A stretch of DNA of 64,000 bases from Planobispora longispora (GTDB lineage: Bacteria > Actinomycetota > Actinomycetes > Streptosporangiales > Streptosporangiaceae). Below the pieces are notes generated by a model that was not told the origin of the DNA, did not search any database, and saw only the letters and a list, made by a program, of their open reading frames with translations. The position numbers were made by a program, and so were the translations under genes. How positions within the stretch are numbered: the stretch's first letter is position 1; each line of letters begins with the position of its first letter. Below, piece by piece: positions 1 through 11,612 of the stretch. The DNA is taken from NCBI RefSeq assembly GCF_016863135.1, contig NZ_BOOH01000035.1, forward strand, positions 22,951 to 86,950. The letters are read 5' to 3'.

Positions 1-449
1 GTCTCGCCGTCCCTGGTGACCACCCGCCAGCCGCCGTCCACGCACCCGGGCGGGGCCTTGCCGCTCTCCGGCTGGCAGAACGTCATGTAGGCGTGGCTCA
101 GCGGCCCCACCCCCCGGGCCGGCGGGTCGGTCACCGTCCCGGTGTCGCCGATCGCATCGGGCTCCGACGGCAGCAGCCGTACGGCGGCCGTCGCGGCGAG
201 CATGACGGCGACGACCGCCACGGCCGGCCGGCGGCGCCAGGAGATGTACTGGTTGACCAGCGCCTTGCGGGCGTACGCCCCGGGGCTGGCGACGTGCGCC
301 AGCTTGGGCCAGCGCTTGAGCACCTTGACCAGCGCGCTCTGCAGCAGGTCCTCGGCGAGGTGGGCGTCTCCCGTGAGCAGGTAGGCCGTCCGCATCAGCG
401 ACTGCTGGTGAGCGGCCATGAACTCGCGGAAGCTGTCGTTGGGGTCCAA
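1..449 (-). CDS. ECF sigma region 2 fused to a membrane-anchored segment (partial)
   Basis: The gene runs off the left edge, so about 149 codons are visible. Residues 1-73 are sigma region 2 of the SigE-like ECF family: FREFMAAHQQSLMRTAYLL, then AEDLLQSALVKV and a region 2.4-like VNQYISWRRR. Immediately after RRR (residue 74) there is no linker or region 4. Instead comes a hydrophobic stretch (AVAVVAVMLAATAAV, about 76-90) and a polar segment with two Cys that would be extracytoplasmic. The TTG start is chosen because GAGAGGAG lies 5 nt upstream. Sigma factors of this family are usually about 170 aa with region 4 and are often followed by a membrane-protein gene, so an in-frame deletion joining two neighbours is the likely origin. 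Whether it can still bind core polymerase is unknown. Confidence 0.7.
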   Translation of the reverse strand, partial: MDPNDSFREFMAAHQQSLMRTAYLLTGDAHLAEDLLQSALVKVLKRWPKLAHVASPGAYARKALVNQYISWRRRPAVAVVAVMLAATAAVRLLPSEPDAIGDTGTVTDPPARGVGPLSHAYMTFCQPESGKAPPGCVDGGWRVVTRDGE

Positions 450-616
450 GGCGACTCCTCTCACCCGTTACCGACGCCCGCCGGCGGGGGAAAGGTTGGG
501 CCGGATCGGCCGGCGCCCGGACGGATTCCCGGACGCCAGCGCCCGAAGGGGTGCCCGGCGCCCCGGATCGGCCGGGCTCGCGGGCGCCGCCGGCACGGCC
601 GGCGGCGGGCGCGGGT

Positions 617-1852
617 TCACCCGACGGGTGACATCTCCTCGCGGGCCGTCCCGGCGGGCAGCGCTCCCGCGCGGGCCACCCCGCCCAGCCAGCGGGCGCT
701 CGGCTTGACCGTGCGCGCGAACGTCTCGCGGTCCACCGCGACCAGCCCGAAGGTCGGCCGGTAGGAGCCCCACTCGTAGTTGTCGAGCAACGACCAGTGC
801 AGGTATCCGCGGACGTCGATCCCGTCGGCGATGGCGCCGTGCAGACCGGCCAGGGCGCCGCGCGTGTACTCGACGCGCTCGGCGTCGTCCGCCGTCGCGA
901 CGCCGTTCTCCGTCACGAGGATCGGGACCCCCGGCAGCCGCGCCGCCGTGTACCGTACGGCGTTGCCCAGCGCCTGCGGGTAGAACTCCCACCCCGTGAG
1001 GGTACGGCGGGCGCCCTCCGGCACCGGCAGCGCTCCCTCCGGCCCGATCCGCACGCGCGTGTACGCCTGCACGCCGATGAAGTCGTCGCCCGCCGCGACG
1101 TCCAGGAACCGGTCCTCACGCGGCCACGCCCACGCGTCGCGCTCCGCCTCGGCGCCGCCGTCCGCCTCGAAGTTCTGGTTGGCGACCGTCCAGCCTGACT
1201 TCAGGCCGGCCGCGCCCAGTTCCTCGCGGGCCGCGCGGTGCGCGGCGGCCAGGGCGTCCGCCACCGCCGGGTCGGGAGCGGGCAGCGCGCCGGCGGCGTT
1301 CTCCGCGCGCTCCTCGCGCCCGTCGCCCTCCCCGTTCCCTCCCTGGTTCATGATGCTGGCCACCATCGCGAGCATGTTGGGCTCGTTGATGGTGCAGACC
1401 CACTCGACGCCGTCCAGAATCGGCAGCACCGCGCGCACGTATCGGCGGAACCGCGCGACCGCCTCGCCGGACAGCCACCCGCCGGCGAGCTGGAACCAGA
1501 ACGGGCTGGTGAAGTGGTGCAGCGTCACCACCGGGGTGAGGCCGCGCTCCAGGCATCCCTCGATCACGCGGCGGTAGTGCGCCAGCGCCGCCAGGGAGAT
1601 CTGGCCCTCCACGGGTTCCACCCGCGCCCACTCGACGCTGAAGCGGTAGGCCGTCAGGCCCAGCCCCCGCACGATGTCGAGGTCCTCGTGCCAGCGGTGG
1701 TAGCTGTCGCAGGCGTCTCCGCTGCGCTCCCGCATGACGCTGCCGGGGCGGTTCTCCAGCGCCCACAGGTCGCTGGCGACGTTGTTCCCCTCGATCTGGT
1801 GCGCGCTGCCCGCCGCTCCCCACAGGAAACCCTCCGGGAACGAGAGCTCCAT
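617..1852 (-). CDS. GH1 family beta-glucosidase/beta-glycosidase
   Basis: A 411-aa retaining glycosidase with a (beta/alpha)8 barrel, opening with the GH1 N-terminal signature FPEGFLWGAAGSAHQIEG. The acid/base Glu sits in TINEP (about residue 157) and the nucleophile Glu in VTENG (about 315); both motifs are intact. The C-terminal YLHWSLLDNYEWGSYRPTFG block is also typical. No signal peptide is visible, so it probably acts inside the cell on imported beta-glucosides. The ATG at 1852 is preceded by GGGGAGG at 4 nt, better than upstream alternatives. It is slightly short for the family (usually 440-480 aa), mainly in the loop region around residues 170-200. No sugar transporter is adjacent; the exact substrate cannot be read from the sequence. 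Confidence 0.9.
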   Translation of the reverse strand: MELSFPEGFLWGAAGSAHQIEGNNVASDLWALENRPGSVMRERSGDACDSYHRWHEDLDIVRGLGLTAYRFSVEWARVEPVEGQISLAALAHYRRVIEGCLERGLTPVVTLHHFTSPFWFQLAGGWLSGEAVARFRRYVRAVLPILDGVEWVCTINEPNMLAMVASIMNQGGNGEGDGREERAENAAGALPAPDPAVADALAAAHRAAREELGAAGLKSGWTVANQNFEADGGAEAERDAWAWPREDRFLDVAAGDDFIGVQAYTRVRIGPEGALPVPEGARRTLTGWEFYPQALGNAVRYTAARLPGVPILVTENGVATADDAERVEYTRGALAGLHGAIADGIDVRGYLHWSLLDNYEWGSYRPTFGLVAVDRETFARTVKPSARWLGGVARAGALPAGTAREEMSPVG

Positions 1853-1963
1853 ACCGCCTCCCCTTGTCCACCTCGACGCACAGATCACCGCGAGGACTGA
1901 CAGAAAACCTACCACCTGGTTACTTTTTCTGGGGTGCGATACGGGCACACGATGCCCGAGACA

Positions 1964-2019
1964 GACGACAGGCACCGGACGACAGGCACCGGACGACAGA
2001 CACCGGACGAGAGACATCG
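1964..2019. repeat. 14-bp tandem repeat, four copies
   Basis: Four head-to-tail copies of GACGACAGGCACCG, the last two with one and three changes, lie in the 201-bp gap between the GH1 start (1852) and the 3' end of the histidine kinase gene (2054). The rest of the gap holds AACC/GGTT half-sites (about 1909-1924) that could be an operator for the GH1 gene, but I cannot assign a regulator. Confidence 0.85.
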
Positions 2020-2053
2020 GCGACGACGGGCGGCCGGTACGCCGGCCGGCGGC

Positions 2054-3406
2054 CTACAGCCCCTCGGGCAGCGGAGTTTCCCCGGACGGCGGGGACAGCA
2101 GCGTGACGCGGGCGCAGGTGCCCCCGTCCGGCTCACCGGTCAGGCGCACGTCACCGCCGTGCATGGCGATGACCCGCCTGACGATGGACAGGCCCACTCC
2201 GATCCCGCCGATCGCGTGCTCCTCGGCCTCGGGCGTGCGGTAGAAGTCGTCGAAGACCCGCCCGGTCTCGGTCGTGCCGATGCCGATCCCGGTGTCACGG
2301 ATCTCCACCGCCGGGACCGGGTCGCCGCTGACGACCACGTCGACGCGGCCGCCGGCGGGGGTGAACTTGATCGCGTTGTCGAGCAGGTGCACCAGCGCGT
2401 GCCGCAACCGGCTCGCGTCGGCCCAGGCCACCACCGGCCGCGGCGCGTCCAGGATCAGGGTGTGCCGCTTGGGCTCGGCCTTGGTCTCGGCCTCGGCCAC
2501 CACCGTGGAGGTCAGGGCCGACAGGTCGATCGCGCCCGGAGCGAAGGCGGCGGTCTGCGCGCTGAGGCTGGCCAGCAGCAGCAGCTCGTCCAGCCTCTCC
2601 AGCAACCGGTCGCTGTTGCGCTCGATCACATCCAGGAACCGTTGCTCGGTGCCCGGGTCCAGCTCGGTCTCGTCGTCCTGGATGAGCTGCAGATAGGAGC
2701 GGATGGAAGTCAGCGGGGTGCGCAGCTCGTGGTTGACGCTGCGCAGGAACAGCTGCTTGAGGTCCTCCACCTGCTCCCGCTGCGCGGCGATCTGCTTGCT
2801 CCGGCGGTCGTGATGGTGACACTCCACCACGGCGACCGTGCAGGTGGCGAGCGCGATCAGGGCGCCGCGCCGCTCGGGGCTCAGCCGGCGCGGCCGGCGG
2901 TCCATCACGCACACCGTGCCCAGGATGTGCCCGCCGCTGCCGATCAGCGGCGCGCCCGCGTAGAAGCGCACCCGCGGCTCACCGGCCACCAGAGGATCCT
3001 CGTGGAAGCGCGGATCCGCGAGCGCGTCGGGGACCTCCATCAGTTCCCGGCCGCAGATCGTGTACGGGCAGAACGCCACCTGACGGTCCATGGTCTCCGC
3101 GCCCAGCCCGACGCGGCCCTTGAGATGCTGGATGTCCTCCCCGACCAGGTTGACCAGCGCGATCGGGGTGTGGCAGATGCGCGTGGCCAGCTCGGCGACG
3201 GCCGTCAGGATCGACTCCAGGGGAGCCTCGACGACCTCCAGCTCCACCAGCTCCCGCAGCCGCTCGGATTCATCGGCCGGGATCGGGAACGGGTCCGCTC
3301 CACCGGCGGAGACGGTCGCGGCGGAGACGGTCGCGGCGGAGACGGTCGCGGCGAGCCCTTGGTCCTCACCGGCGAGACGGTGCGGCGGCCGCCGCACCGT
3401 GCTCAC
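2054..3406 (-). CDS. GAF-domain sensor histidine kinase
   Basis: A 450-aa cytoplasmic sensor kinase without transmembrane segments. Residues about 50-195 form a GAF domain of the type with a FCPYTIC core (about 112-118). The dimerisation/phosphoacceptor box follows with His at about 226 in SVNHELRTPLTS. The catalytic domain has the N box HLLDNAIKF, G1 DTGIGIG and G2 GIGVGLSIVRR. It should autophosphorylate on His and pass phosphate to a response regulator, but no regulator gene adjoins it, so it is an orphan. Residues 19-34 are a repeat of AATVS encoded by a 15-bp tandem repeat. The start is uncertain because the N-terminal 40 residues are low complexity. Confidence 0.9.
   Translation of the reverse strand: MSTVRRPPHRLAGEDQGLAATVSAATVSAATVSAGGADPFPIPADESERLRELVELEVVEAPLESILTAVAELATRICHTPIALVNLVGEDIQHLKGRVGLGAETMDRQVAFCPYTICGRELMEVPDALADPRFHEDPLVAGEPRVRFYAGAPLIGSGGHILGTVCVMDRRPRRLSPERRGALIALATCTVAVVECHHHDRRSKQIAAQREQVEDLKQLFLRSVNHELRTPLTSIRSYLQLIQDDETELDPGTEQRFLDVIERNSDRLLERLDELLLLASLSAQTAAFAPGAIDLSALTSTVVAEAETKAEPKRHTLILDAPRPVVAWADASRLRHALVHLLDNAIKFTPAGGRVDVVVSGDPVPAVEIRDTGIGIGTTETGRVFDDFYRTPEAEEHAIGGIGVGLSIVRRVIAMHGGDVRLTGEPDGGTCARVTLLSPPSGETPLPEGL
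3305..3349. repeat. 15-bp in-frame tandem repeat inside the kinase gene
   Basis: Three exact 15-bp copies encode AATVS repeats in the disordered N-terminus of the GAF kinase. The unit length is a multiple of three, so copy-number change would keep the frame. Confidence 0.85.
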
Positions 3407-3574
3407 CCGCGAAGCCCTGCAGGAGGGGGCGGCGTGGAGATCTCCCGACCGCCCGTGACCGTCAGCGCGCTGGACATGGCCTTCTCACCTCCAGCTTCCC
3501 TGTCGATGTCGGCTCCGGAAACGCCCTGGGTAAGACAGACCTACCCGGTCAGGCCGCACAAGTACGAGCCGCGA

Positions 3575-3600
3575 CGTCAAAAAACCGTCGTTTTTTGACG
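3575..3600. promoter_or_regulatory. A/T-rich 11-bp inverted repeat in a divergent intergenic region
   Basis: Perfect arms CGTCAAAAAAC and GTTTTTTGACG separated by CGTC. It lies between the divergently transcribed GAF kinase (starts 3406, minus) and the recombinase-like gene (starts 3705, plus), so it is downstream of neither gene and an operator fits better than a terminator. Runs of six A and six T are striking in this GC-rich DNA. Apart from a small GGGTA/TACCC repeat near 3529-3547 I see nothing else in the 298-bp gap. Confidence 0.55.
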
Positions 3601-3704
3601 ATCATCGGGAGGGAGGCCGCGGAAACCGCGGTTCTTCCGGAAAATCATCGAGCAACCGTGAAAATGTCCCACCGTGAGAATCGTTCAGTGAAAGGACGGC
3701 AGCC

Positions 3705-4322
3705 GTGACGTCTTCCGCGGGGCCGTTCAGCGAACCGTCGACCGCCCGCCCGGCCGCGCCCGGCGGGATCCGCGTCGGTTACGCCCGAGTCTCCGCCGAA
3801 ACCCGGAGCCTGCTGCCCCAGATCGACGCCCTGCTGGCGGCCGGGTGCCAGAGCGTGTTCATCGACACCCCCTCGGAAGACGGCGCGCGGCAGCCCGAAC
3901 GCCAGGCCTGCCACGCCGCCCTGCAGGCGGGCGCCACGCTGGTGGTGCCCTCCCTGGACCGCTACAGCGACTCCCTGCACGAACTGATCAGCGTGATCGG
4001 CGAGCTGGACGAGCGCGGAGTCGGCTTCATCTCACTGCGGGAGAACATCGACACCACCGCCCCGGGCGGGCGCCAGGTCATCCGGGCTTTCGCGGCGCTC
4101 GCCGCGTTCCCCCGCAAGCCGCTCACCGGCAACCATCGCGGCCGTCCCACCGTCATCACCCCCGAGCTCCTCCGGGTGGCCCGGGAGCTGCTGGCCGATC
4201 CCGGGAACTCGGTGGCCTCGGTCGCCAGGCTGCTCGGGGTGAGCACGGGGACGCTCTACAACCACATCCCCGACCTGCGTGAGCTGCGTGCCGCCCGCAC
4301 CACCCGCGCCCCGGCCCCGTGA
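3705..4322 (+). CDS. Degenerate serine-recombinase (resolvase/invertase-like) protein
   Basis: A 205-aa relative of small serine recombinases. RVGYARVSAET (about 23-33) keeps the Arg and catalytic Ser positions, and LDR (about 85-87) keeps Asp and Arg, but the second Arg of the usual LDRxxR pattern is Asp here (LDRYSD). The stretch before GRP, where the long DNA-binding E helix with its ERT motif normally lies, is shortened to AFPRKPLTGNHRGRP. The C-terminal helix-turn-helix (RGRPTVITPE ... SVASVARLLGVSTGTLYNH) is intact. No inverted repeats or transposase surround it. It probably binds DNA but may not recombine it. GTG start at 3705. Confidence 0.75.
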   Translation: MTSSAGPFSEPSTARPAAPGGIRVGYARVSAETRSLLPQIDALLAAGCQSVFIDTPSEDGARQPERQACHAALQAGATLVVPSLDRYSDSLHELISVIGELDERGVGFISLRENIDTTAPGGRQVIRAFAALAAFPRKPLTGNHRGRPTVITPELLRVARELLADPGNSVASVARLLGVSTGTLYNHIPDLRELRAARTTRAPAP

Positions 4323-4476
4323 GGTGCGTGCCGGCCGTACCCGCCCGCACCCCGGCCCCGGCGGACCGGAACGGCCGGTGAGGGACGCCGCCCCGCCGGA
4401 GGGCGGCCCACCGGCCGGACGTCACGGATTCGGCCGGACGCCGCGGATTCCCGGCGGCGTGAGAGCCGCGGGGCCG

Positions 4477-5220
4477 TCAGCCGTCCTCACCGGCGAAGTG
4501 GAGGGCGCGGCGGCGCATCCGCTCCGCCTCCAGCAGATGGAACCGGTCGTCACAGCCCAGCGGGGACTCTCCGCGGAGCGCGGCCCGCCTCGCGAGCGCG
4601 GTGTGGCAGGAGGCCAGGCGCTCGTGGGCTTCGGCAGTGATCACGCAGGCCGTCTCCGCGCGGAGGAGCATGCTCTCCAGCTGCGCGGTCGCCTCCTTCT
4701 GGAGGCGCGCGGCCCTCTCCAGGACAGGGTGCGGAGCCACCGGCGGGGGCGCCGGAGGCAGCGGGGGCGCCGCGGGAGCGGCGGCGGAACGGCGGCGCTC
4801 CGCGTTCCGTACGCGGCGCACGTGCTGGTTCCCGAAACGGCGGATCGGAAGATGCCGCCGACGCGCGCGCGGGGTGACGGGTTCGACGCCCCGCCCCGGC
4901 TTCTCGGCCGTGCCGGGAGGTTCCCGGCCGGTGAGCTTCCTCAGGGCGTCGAGCGTCTCCGTCACGGACTCGGACGCGGTGACCACCAGTTCGCCTCCGG
5001 CGAGGCGAAGCCGCCGGTGGACCCGGGCCAGCATGTAAGCGCCCGTGACATCGCAGAAGTTCAGCTCACCGGCGTTGATCATGATGTACCGGGCCCCGCG
5101 CGCGATGATGGAGTCCAGGATCGACTCCAGGAGCTCGCAGTTCGAGGCGTCCATCTCACCCGTCACGACCAGTGAGGCGGTGTCGTCACTGCAGTGGGCG
5201 ATACGCACCGATACGTTCAC
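4477..5220 (-). CDS. STAS-domain protein with C-terminal helical extension
   Basis: A 247-aa protein. Residues 1-95 form a STAS domain of the anti-sigma-factor-antagonist type (VTGEMDASNCELL ... LNFCDVTGAYML). The normal phosphoacceptor position, first Ser of D-S-S/T-G, is Val here (CDVTG). Residues about 100-165 are basic and then a Pro/Ala linker, followed by a helical domain to the end (LQKEATAQLESMLLRAETA...). It reads from the same strand as metH, 76 nt beyond it. Its partner anti-sigma kinase is not in the window. GTG start at 5220 preceded by GGAGGGCTCC. Likely a regulatory adaptor; a phosphorylation-controlled switch at the usual Ser is not possible. Confidence 0.8.
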   Translation of the reverse strand: MNVSVRIAHCSDDTASLVVTGEMDASNCELLESILDSIIARGARYIMINAGELNFCDVTGAYMLARVHRRLRLAGGELVVTASESVTETLDALRKLTGREPPGTAEKPGRGVEPVTPRARRRHLPIRRFGNQHVRRVRNAERRRSAAAPAAPPLPPAPPPVAPHPVLERAARLQKEATAQLESMLLRAETACVITAEAHERLASCHTALARRAALRGESPLGCDDRFHLLEAERMRRRALHFAGEDG

Positions 5221-5296
5221 GGAGCCCTCCTACCCGTCCCCTGTGCTTTTCATCCCGCCGGCCGCACCCGATCGTGGGTGATCGCCCCGCTCCGCC

Positions 5297-9073
<3,777 letters not shown>

Positions 9074-9081
9074 TCAGGTCA

Positions 9082-9167
9082 CCTCCGTTGTCCGGAGGCG
9101 CCCTTGCGAAACATGCGCCAGGCCGAGCGTGGCGGGTCTCAAGCCCGTTGCAGCGCCTCTCGGCCTG
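9082..9167 (-). promoter_or_regulatory. S-adenosylhomocysteine (SAH) riboswitch upstream of metH
   Basis: Read on the minus strand, P1 pairs CAGGCCGAG (9167-9159) with CTCGGCCTG (9127-9119). The conserved core GAGGCGCTGCAACGGG follows P1, with a CGGG/CCCG hairpin, matching the known SAH aptamer (GAGGAGCGCUGCAA ... GGCUCG ... GGCGCUC). A 7-bp pseudoknot pairs GAGGCGC with GCGCCTC (9101-9095). The same CCTCCG (9098-9093) can instead pair with CGGAGG (9087-9082), the metH Shine-Dalgarno, over a GACAA loop. Ligand binding would hold CCTC in the pseudoknot and free the ribosome site, an ON switch, as known for this class. Homocysteine recycling by MetH when SAH is high makes physiological sense. 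Confidence 0.82.
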
Positions 9168-9352
9168 GGATTCGACGATACCAAGGAACCGGCCCGGGCC
9201 ACCGGCCCCAGTCCGAGTTTTCCTATACACCCGAATTGTCCACACATTCCGGCCGTTTTCGCGATATTTACGGGGTCCAGCCGTTACGCAGCGCGCGGAT
9301 AACAGCGATCATCAACAGAGAACAGGACATTCCCATCGATCAGGGAGAAAGC

Positions 9353-9958
9353 ATGACGACCTACGGATTGCTCCTCTTCGAGGGTGTGGAGGAGCTGGAC
9401 TTCGTCGGGCCGTGGGAGGTGTTCACCGTCTCGTCGGTGCTGCGCGGCGGCGCCGACACGTCGGTCCTCATCGCCGAGCGGGACGAGCCCGTACGGTGCA
9501 ACAAGGGCATGCGGGTCCTTCCCGACCACACCGTGGACGACCACCCGCCGCTGGACGTCCTGCTGGTCCCGGGCGGCAGCGGCACCCGGCGCGAGGTGTC
9601 CAATCCCGCGCTGGTCGGCTGGATCACGAAGACCGCCGCCGCCACCGCCTGGGTCACCGGCGTGTGCACCGGCGCGCTGCTCCTGCACGAGGCGGGTCCG
9701 GCGCGCGGCCGCCGGGTGGCCACCCACCACGCCTTCCAGGAGGCCCTGCAGGCCCGGGGCGACATCACCGTGGTCCGCGACGCCCGGTACGTCGTCGACG
9801 GCAACCTGGTCACCAGCCAGGGGGTGTCCGCCGGGATCGACATGGCCCTGTGGCTGGTCGGCCGGCTCCACGGGCGCGACCACGCCCGCGCGGTGCGCCG
9901 CGCCATCCAGTACGAGCCCGCGCCGCCCTACCTCGCCGACGAGCCCCTCCCCGGCTGA
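9353..9958 (+). CDS. DJ-1/PfpI family protein (isonitrile-hydratase-like)
   Basis: A 201-aa class I glutamine-amidotransferase-like fold. The nucleophile elbow Cys is in TGVCTGALLL (about 101), and the early Glu is in GVEELDFVGPWEV (about 15), the arrangement of the PfpI/isonitrile hydratase group. ATG at 9353 follows GGGAGAAAGC. It is divergent from metH, with the riboswitch leader between them. The substrate is unknown; many members are annotated only by fold. Confidence 0.85.
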   Translation: MTTYGLLLFEGVEELDFVGPWEVFTVSSVLRGGADTSVLIAERDEPVRCNKGMRVLPDHTVDDHPPLDVLLVPGGSGTRREVSNPALVGWITKTAAATAWVTGVCTGALLLHEAGPARGRRVATHHAFQEALQARGDITVVRDARYVVDGNLVTSQGVSAGIDMALWLVGRLHGRDHARAVRRAIQYEPAPPYLADEPLPG

Positions 9959-10048
9959 TCACGGTCCCGCGCCGGTCGCGTCACCGGCACCATCACACCG
10001 GGCCGGGACCGCACGGGCGGAGCGCCGCGGGCTCGCCGGAACCGCGGC

Positions 10049-10462
10049 CTACCCCCGGGCGGTGATCTGCTGGACGGCCCAGCCGTTGCCGTCCGGGTCG
10101 CCGAAGAAGACGAACCCCTGGTTGTTGAGGTCGTCCCCCTCTTCGGCCGGGCGGAAGCCCGCCGGACCGGCGATCTGGATCTCGCCGACCTCCACTCCCC
10201 GCTCGATGAGCTGGGCGCGCGCCGCCCGGAGGTCGGAGACCACCAGCTGCAGCCCCTGCAGGGAGCCGGGCTTCATCTCCGAGAGCCCCTTCCCGATCAC
10301 GACCGAGCAGCCCGACCCCGGCGGGGTCAGCTGGACGATGCGCGTGTCCTCGCTGATTTCGGTGTCGTGGTCCACCGCGAAGCCGAGCCGGCCGGCGTAG
10401 AAGGCCTTGGCCCGGTCCACGTCCGTGACGGGGACCACGACCACTTCCAGCGTCCAGTTCAT
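10049..10462 (-). CDS. VOC (glyoxalase/bleomycin-resistance fold) protein
   Basis: A 137-aa single-domain vicinal-oxygen-chelate protein with two beta-alpha-beta-beta-beta modules: MNWTLEVVVVPVTDVDRAKAF opens the first, LVVSDLRAARAQLIERGVEVG the second, and it ends in FGDPDGNGWAVQQI. The ATG at 10462 is chosen over one six codons upstream because GGGGAGG lies 5 nt before it. A likely metal-dependent or substrate-sequestering role cannot be specified. Its promoter region carries an A/T-rich palindrome. Confidence 0.85.
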   Translation of the reverse strand: MNWTLEVVVVPVTDVDRAKAFYAGRLGFAVDHDTEISEDTRIVQLTPPGSGCSVVIGKGLSEMKPGSLQGLQLVVSDLRAARAQLIERGVEVGEIQIAGPAGFRPAEEGDDLNNQGFVFFGDPDGNGWAVQQITARG

Positions 10463-10478
10463 GCGCGCCTCCCCTGAC

Positions 10479-10506
10479 AACCTTTTAGTTATATAACCTA
10501 TTGGTT
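10479..10506. promoter_or_regulatory. 28-bp A/T-rich palindrome upstream of the VOC gene
   Basis: A dyad centred at 10492.5: core GTTATATAAC (10488-10497) flanked symmetrically by AACC (10479-10482) and GGTT (10503-10506). It lies 17-44 nt upstream of the VOC start. The symmetry and A/T content suggest an operator for an unlinked repressor of the ArsR, MarR or TetR kind. Confidence 0.5.
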
Positions 10507-10572
10507 TTCTATATGCCCGCAGCGGGAGCCGTCAAGCACGGCGGAGGCGCCGGAGACCCGGCCCGGACGGGC

Positions 10573-11550
10573 TCAGCCCGCGGTACGGCCGTGCCGGTCC
10601 CGGGCCTTCAGCCGGACCGTGGGCATCTCGGGGGCCGGGAGCGGCGCCGCCGAGCAGTCGGCCACCGTGCCGAAACGCCGTCCCGCCGCCCAGTCGTCAC
10701 GGGCCTGGACGATCTCCTCGTGGGAGCGGCCCACGAAGTTCCACCACATCACCAGGGGCTCGTCGAACGGCTCGCCGCCCAGCAGGAACAGCCTGGCCTC
10801 ACCTGCGACCTCGACGAGCACCTCTGACCGGCCGCGGCCGAGGTAGAGCAGCGAGCCCGGCGCCAGGGGCGTGCCCGCGACGTCCGCCGCGCCGGACATG
10901 ACCAGCACGGCGTTCTCGAAGCCGGGGTCGAGCGGCAGCTCCCGCCGCCCGGGACCGGTGAACAGCACCTCGGCGCCGAGGAGCGGGGTGTGGACGCGCG
11001 CGGGTGAGCGCATCGGCCCGAACTCCCCCACCACGACGGTGACGGTCATCTCGCCGTCGCGCAGCACCGGCATGGCCGCGTGGTGCTCGAAGCGGGCCTC
11101 GCCGTGGCGGGCCTCCTCCGGGAGCGCCACCCACAGCTGCAGCCCGTGCATGCCCGGCGGGTGGTCCTCCGGCGATTGCTCGGAGTGGGCGATGCCGTGT
11201 CCCGAGGTCATCAGGTTGAGCTGCCCGGGAACGATCGCCTGGTCGCTGCCGAGGCTGTCGCGGTGCACGATCTCGCCCTCGACCAGCCAGGTGACGGTCT
11301 GCAGGCCGGTGTGCGGGTGCGGCGGCACCTGCATGCCGGGCCGCCCGCTCACGTCGTCCGGGCCGAAGTGGTCCACGAAGCACCAGGCGCCGACCATCCG
11401 CCGCCGCCGGTGCGGCAGCAGCCTGCGCACCGTGGTGTAGCGGCCCAGCGGCACGTCGTGTCCCGGCAGGAGCACGCTCTCCGGCTCGGCCACGGTCGCC
11501 ACCGCGCAGTCGTACACCGCCTGGCCGGGTTCCCGGTCGAGATCGCTCAT
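10573..11550 (-). CDS. Pirin family bicupin protein
   Basis: A 325-aa protein with the pirin signature in the N-terminal cupin: HPHTGLQTVTWLVEGEIVHRDS with two His, then MTSGHGIAHSE with a further His and Glu, forming a likely Fe site. The second cupin spans about 190-285. Some pirins oxidise quercetin and others act as redox-sensitive regulators; the sequence does not decide. It is 110 bp upstream of the VOC gene on the same strand. Confidence 0.9.
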   Translation of the reverse strand: MSDLDREPGQAVYDCAVATVAEPESVLLPGHDVPLGRYTTVRRLLPHRRRRMVGAWCFVDHFGPDDVSGRPGMQVPPHPHTGLQTVTWLVEGEIVHRDSLGSDQAIVPGQLNLMTSGHGIAHSEQSPEDHPPGMHGLQLWVALPEEARHGEARFEHHAAMPVLRDGEMTVTVVVGEFGPMRSPARVHTPLLGAEVLFTGPGRRELPLDPGFENAVLVMSGAADVAGTPLAPGSLLYLGRGRSEVLVEVAGEARLFLLGGEPFDEPLVMWWNFVGRSHEEIVQARDDWAAGRRFGTVADCSAAPLPAPEMPTVRLKARDRHGRTAG

Positions 11551-11612
11551 GAGGCGACCCTACGCCGCCGGAGCGACCGGAGGCTCCCCGCCGCCGGGCC
11601 CGCCTCGGCCGA

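Noticed and set aside
3705..4322. Resolvase as part of a Tn3-like transposon
   Set aside because: No transposase, terminal inverted repeats or cargo genes lie around it, and catalytic parts are missing.
9074..9180. Cobalamin or SAM riboswitch before metH
   Set aside because: I looked for a B12 box (GCCACTG) and SAM-type cores and found none; the P1, core and pseudoknot match the SAH class instead.
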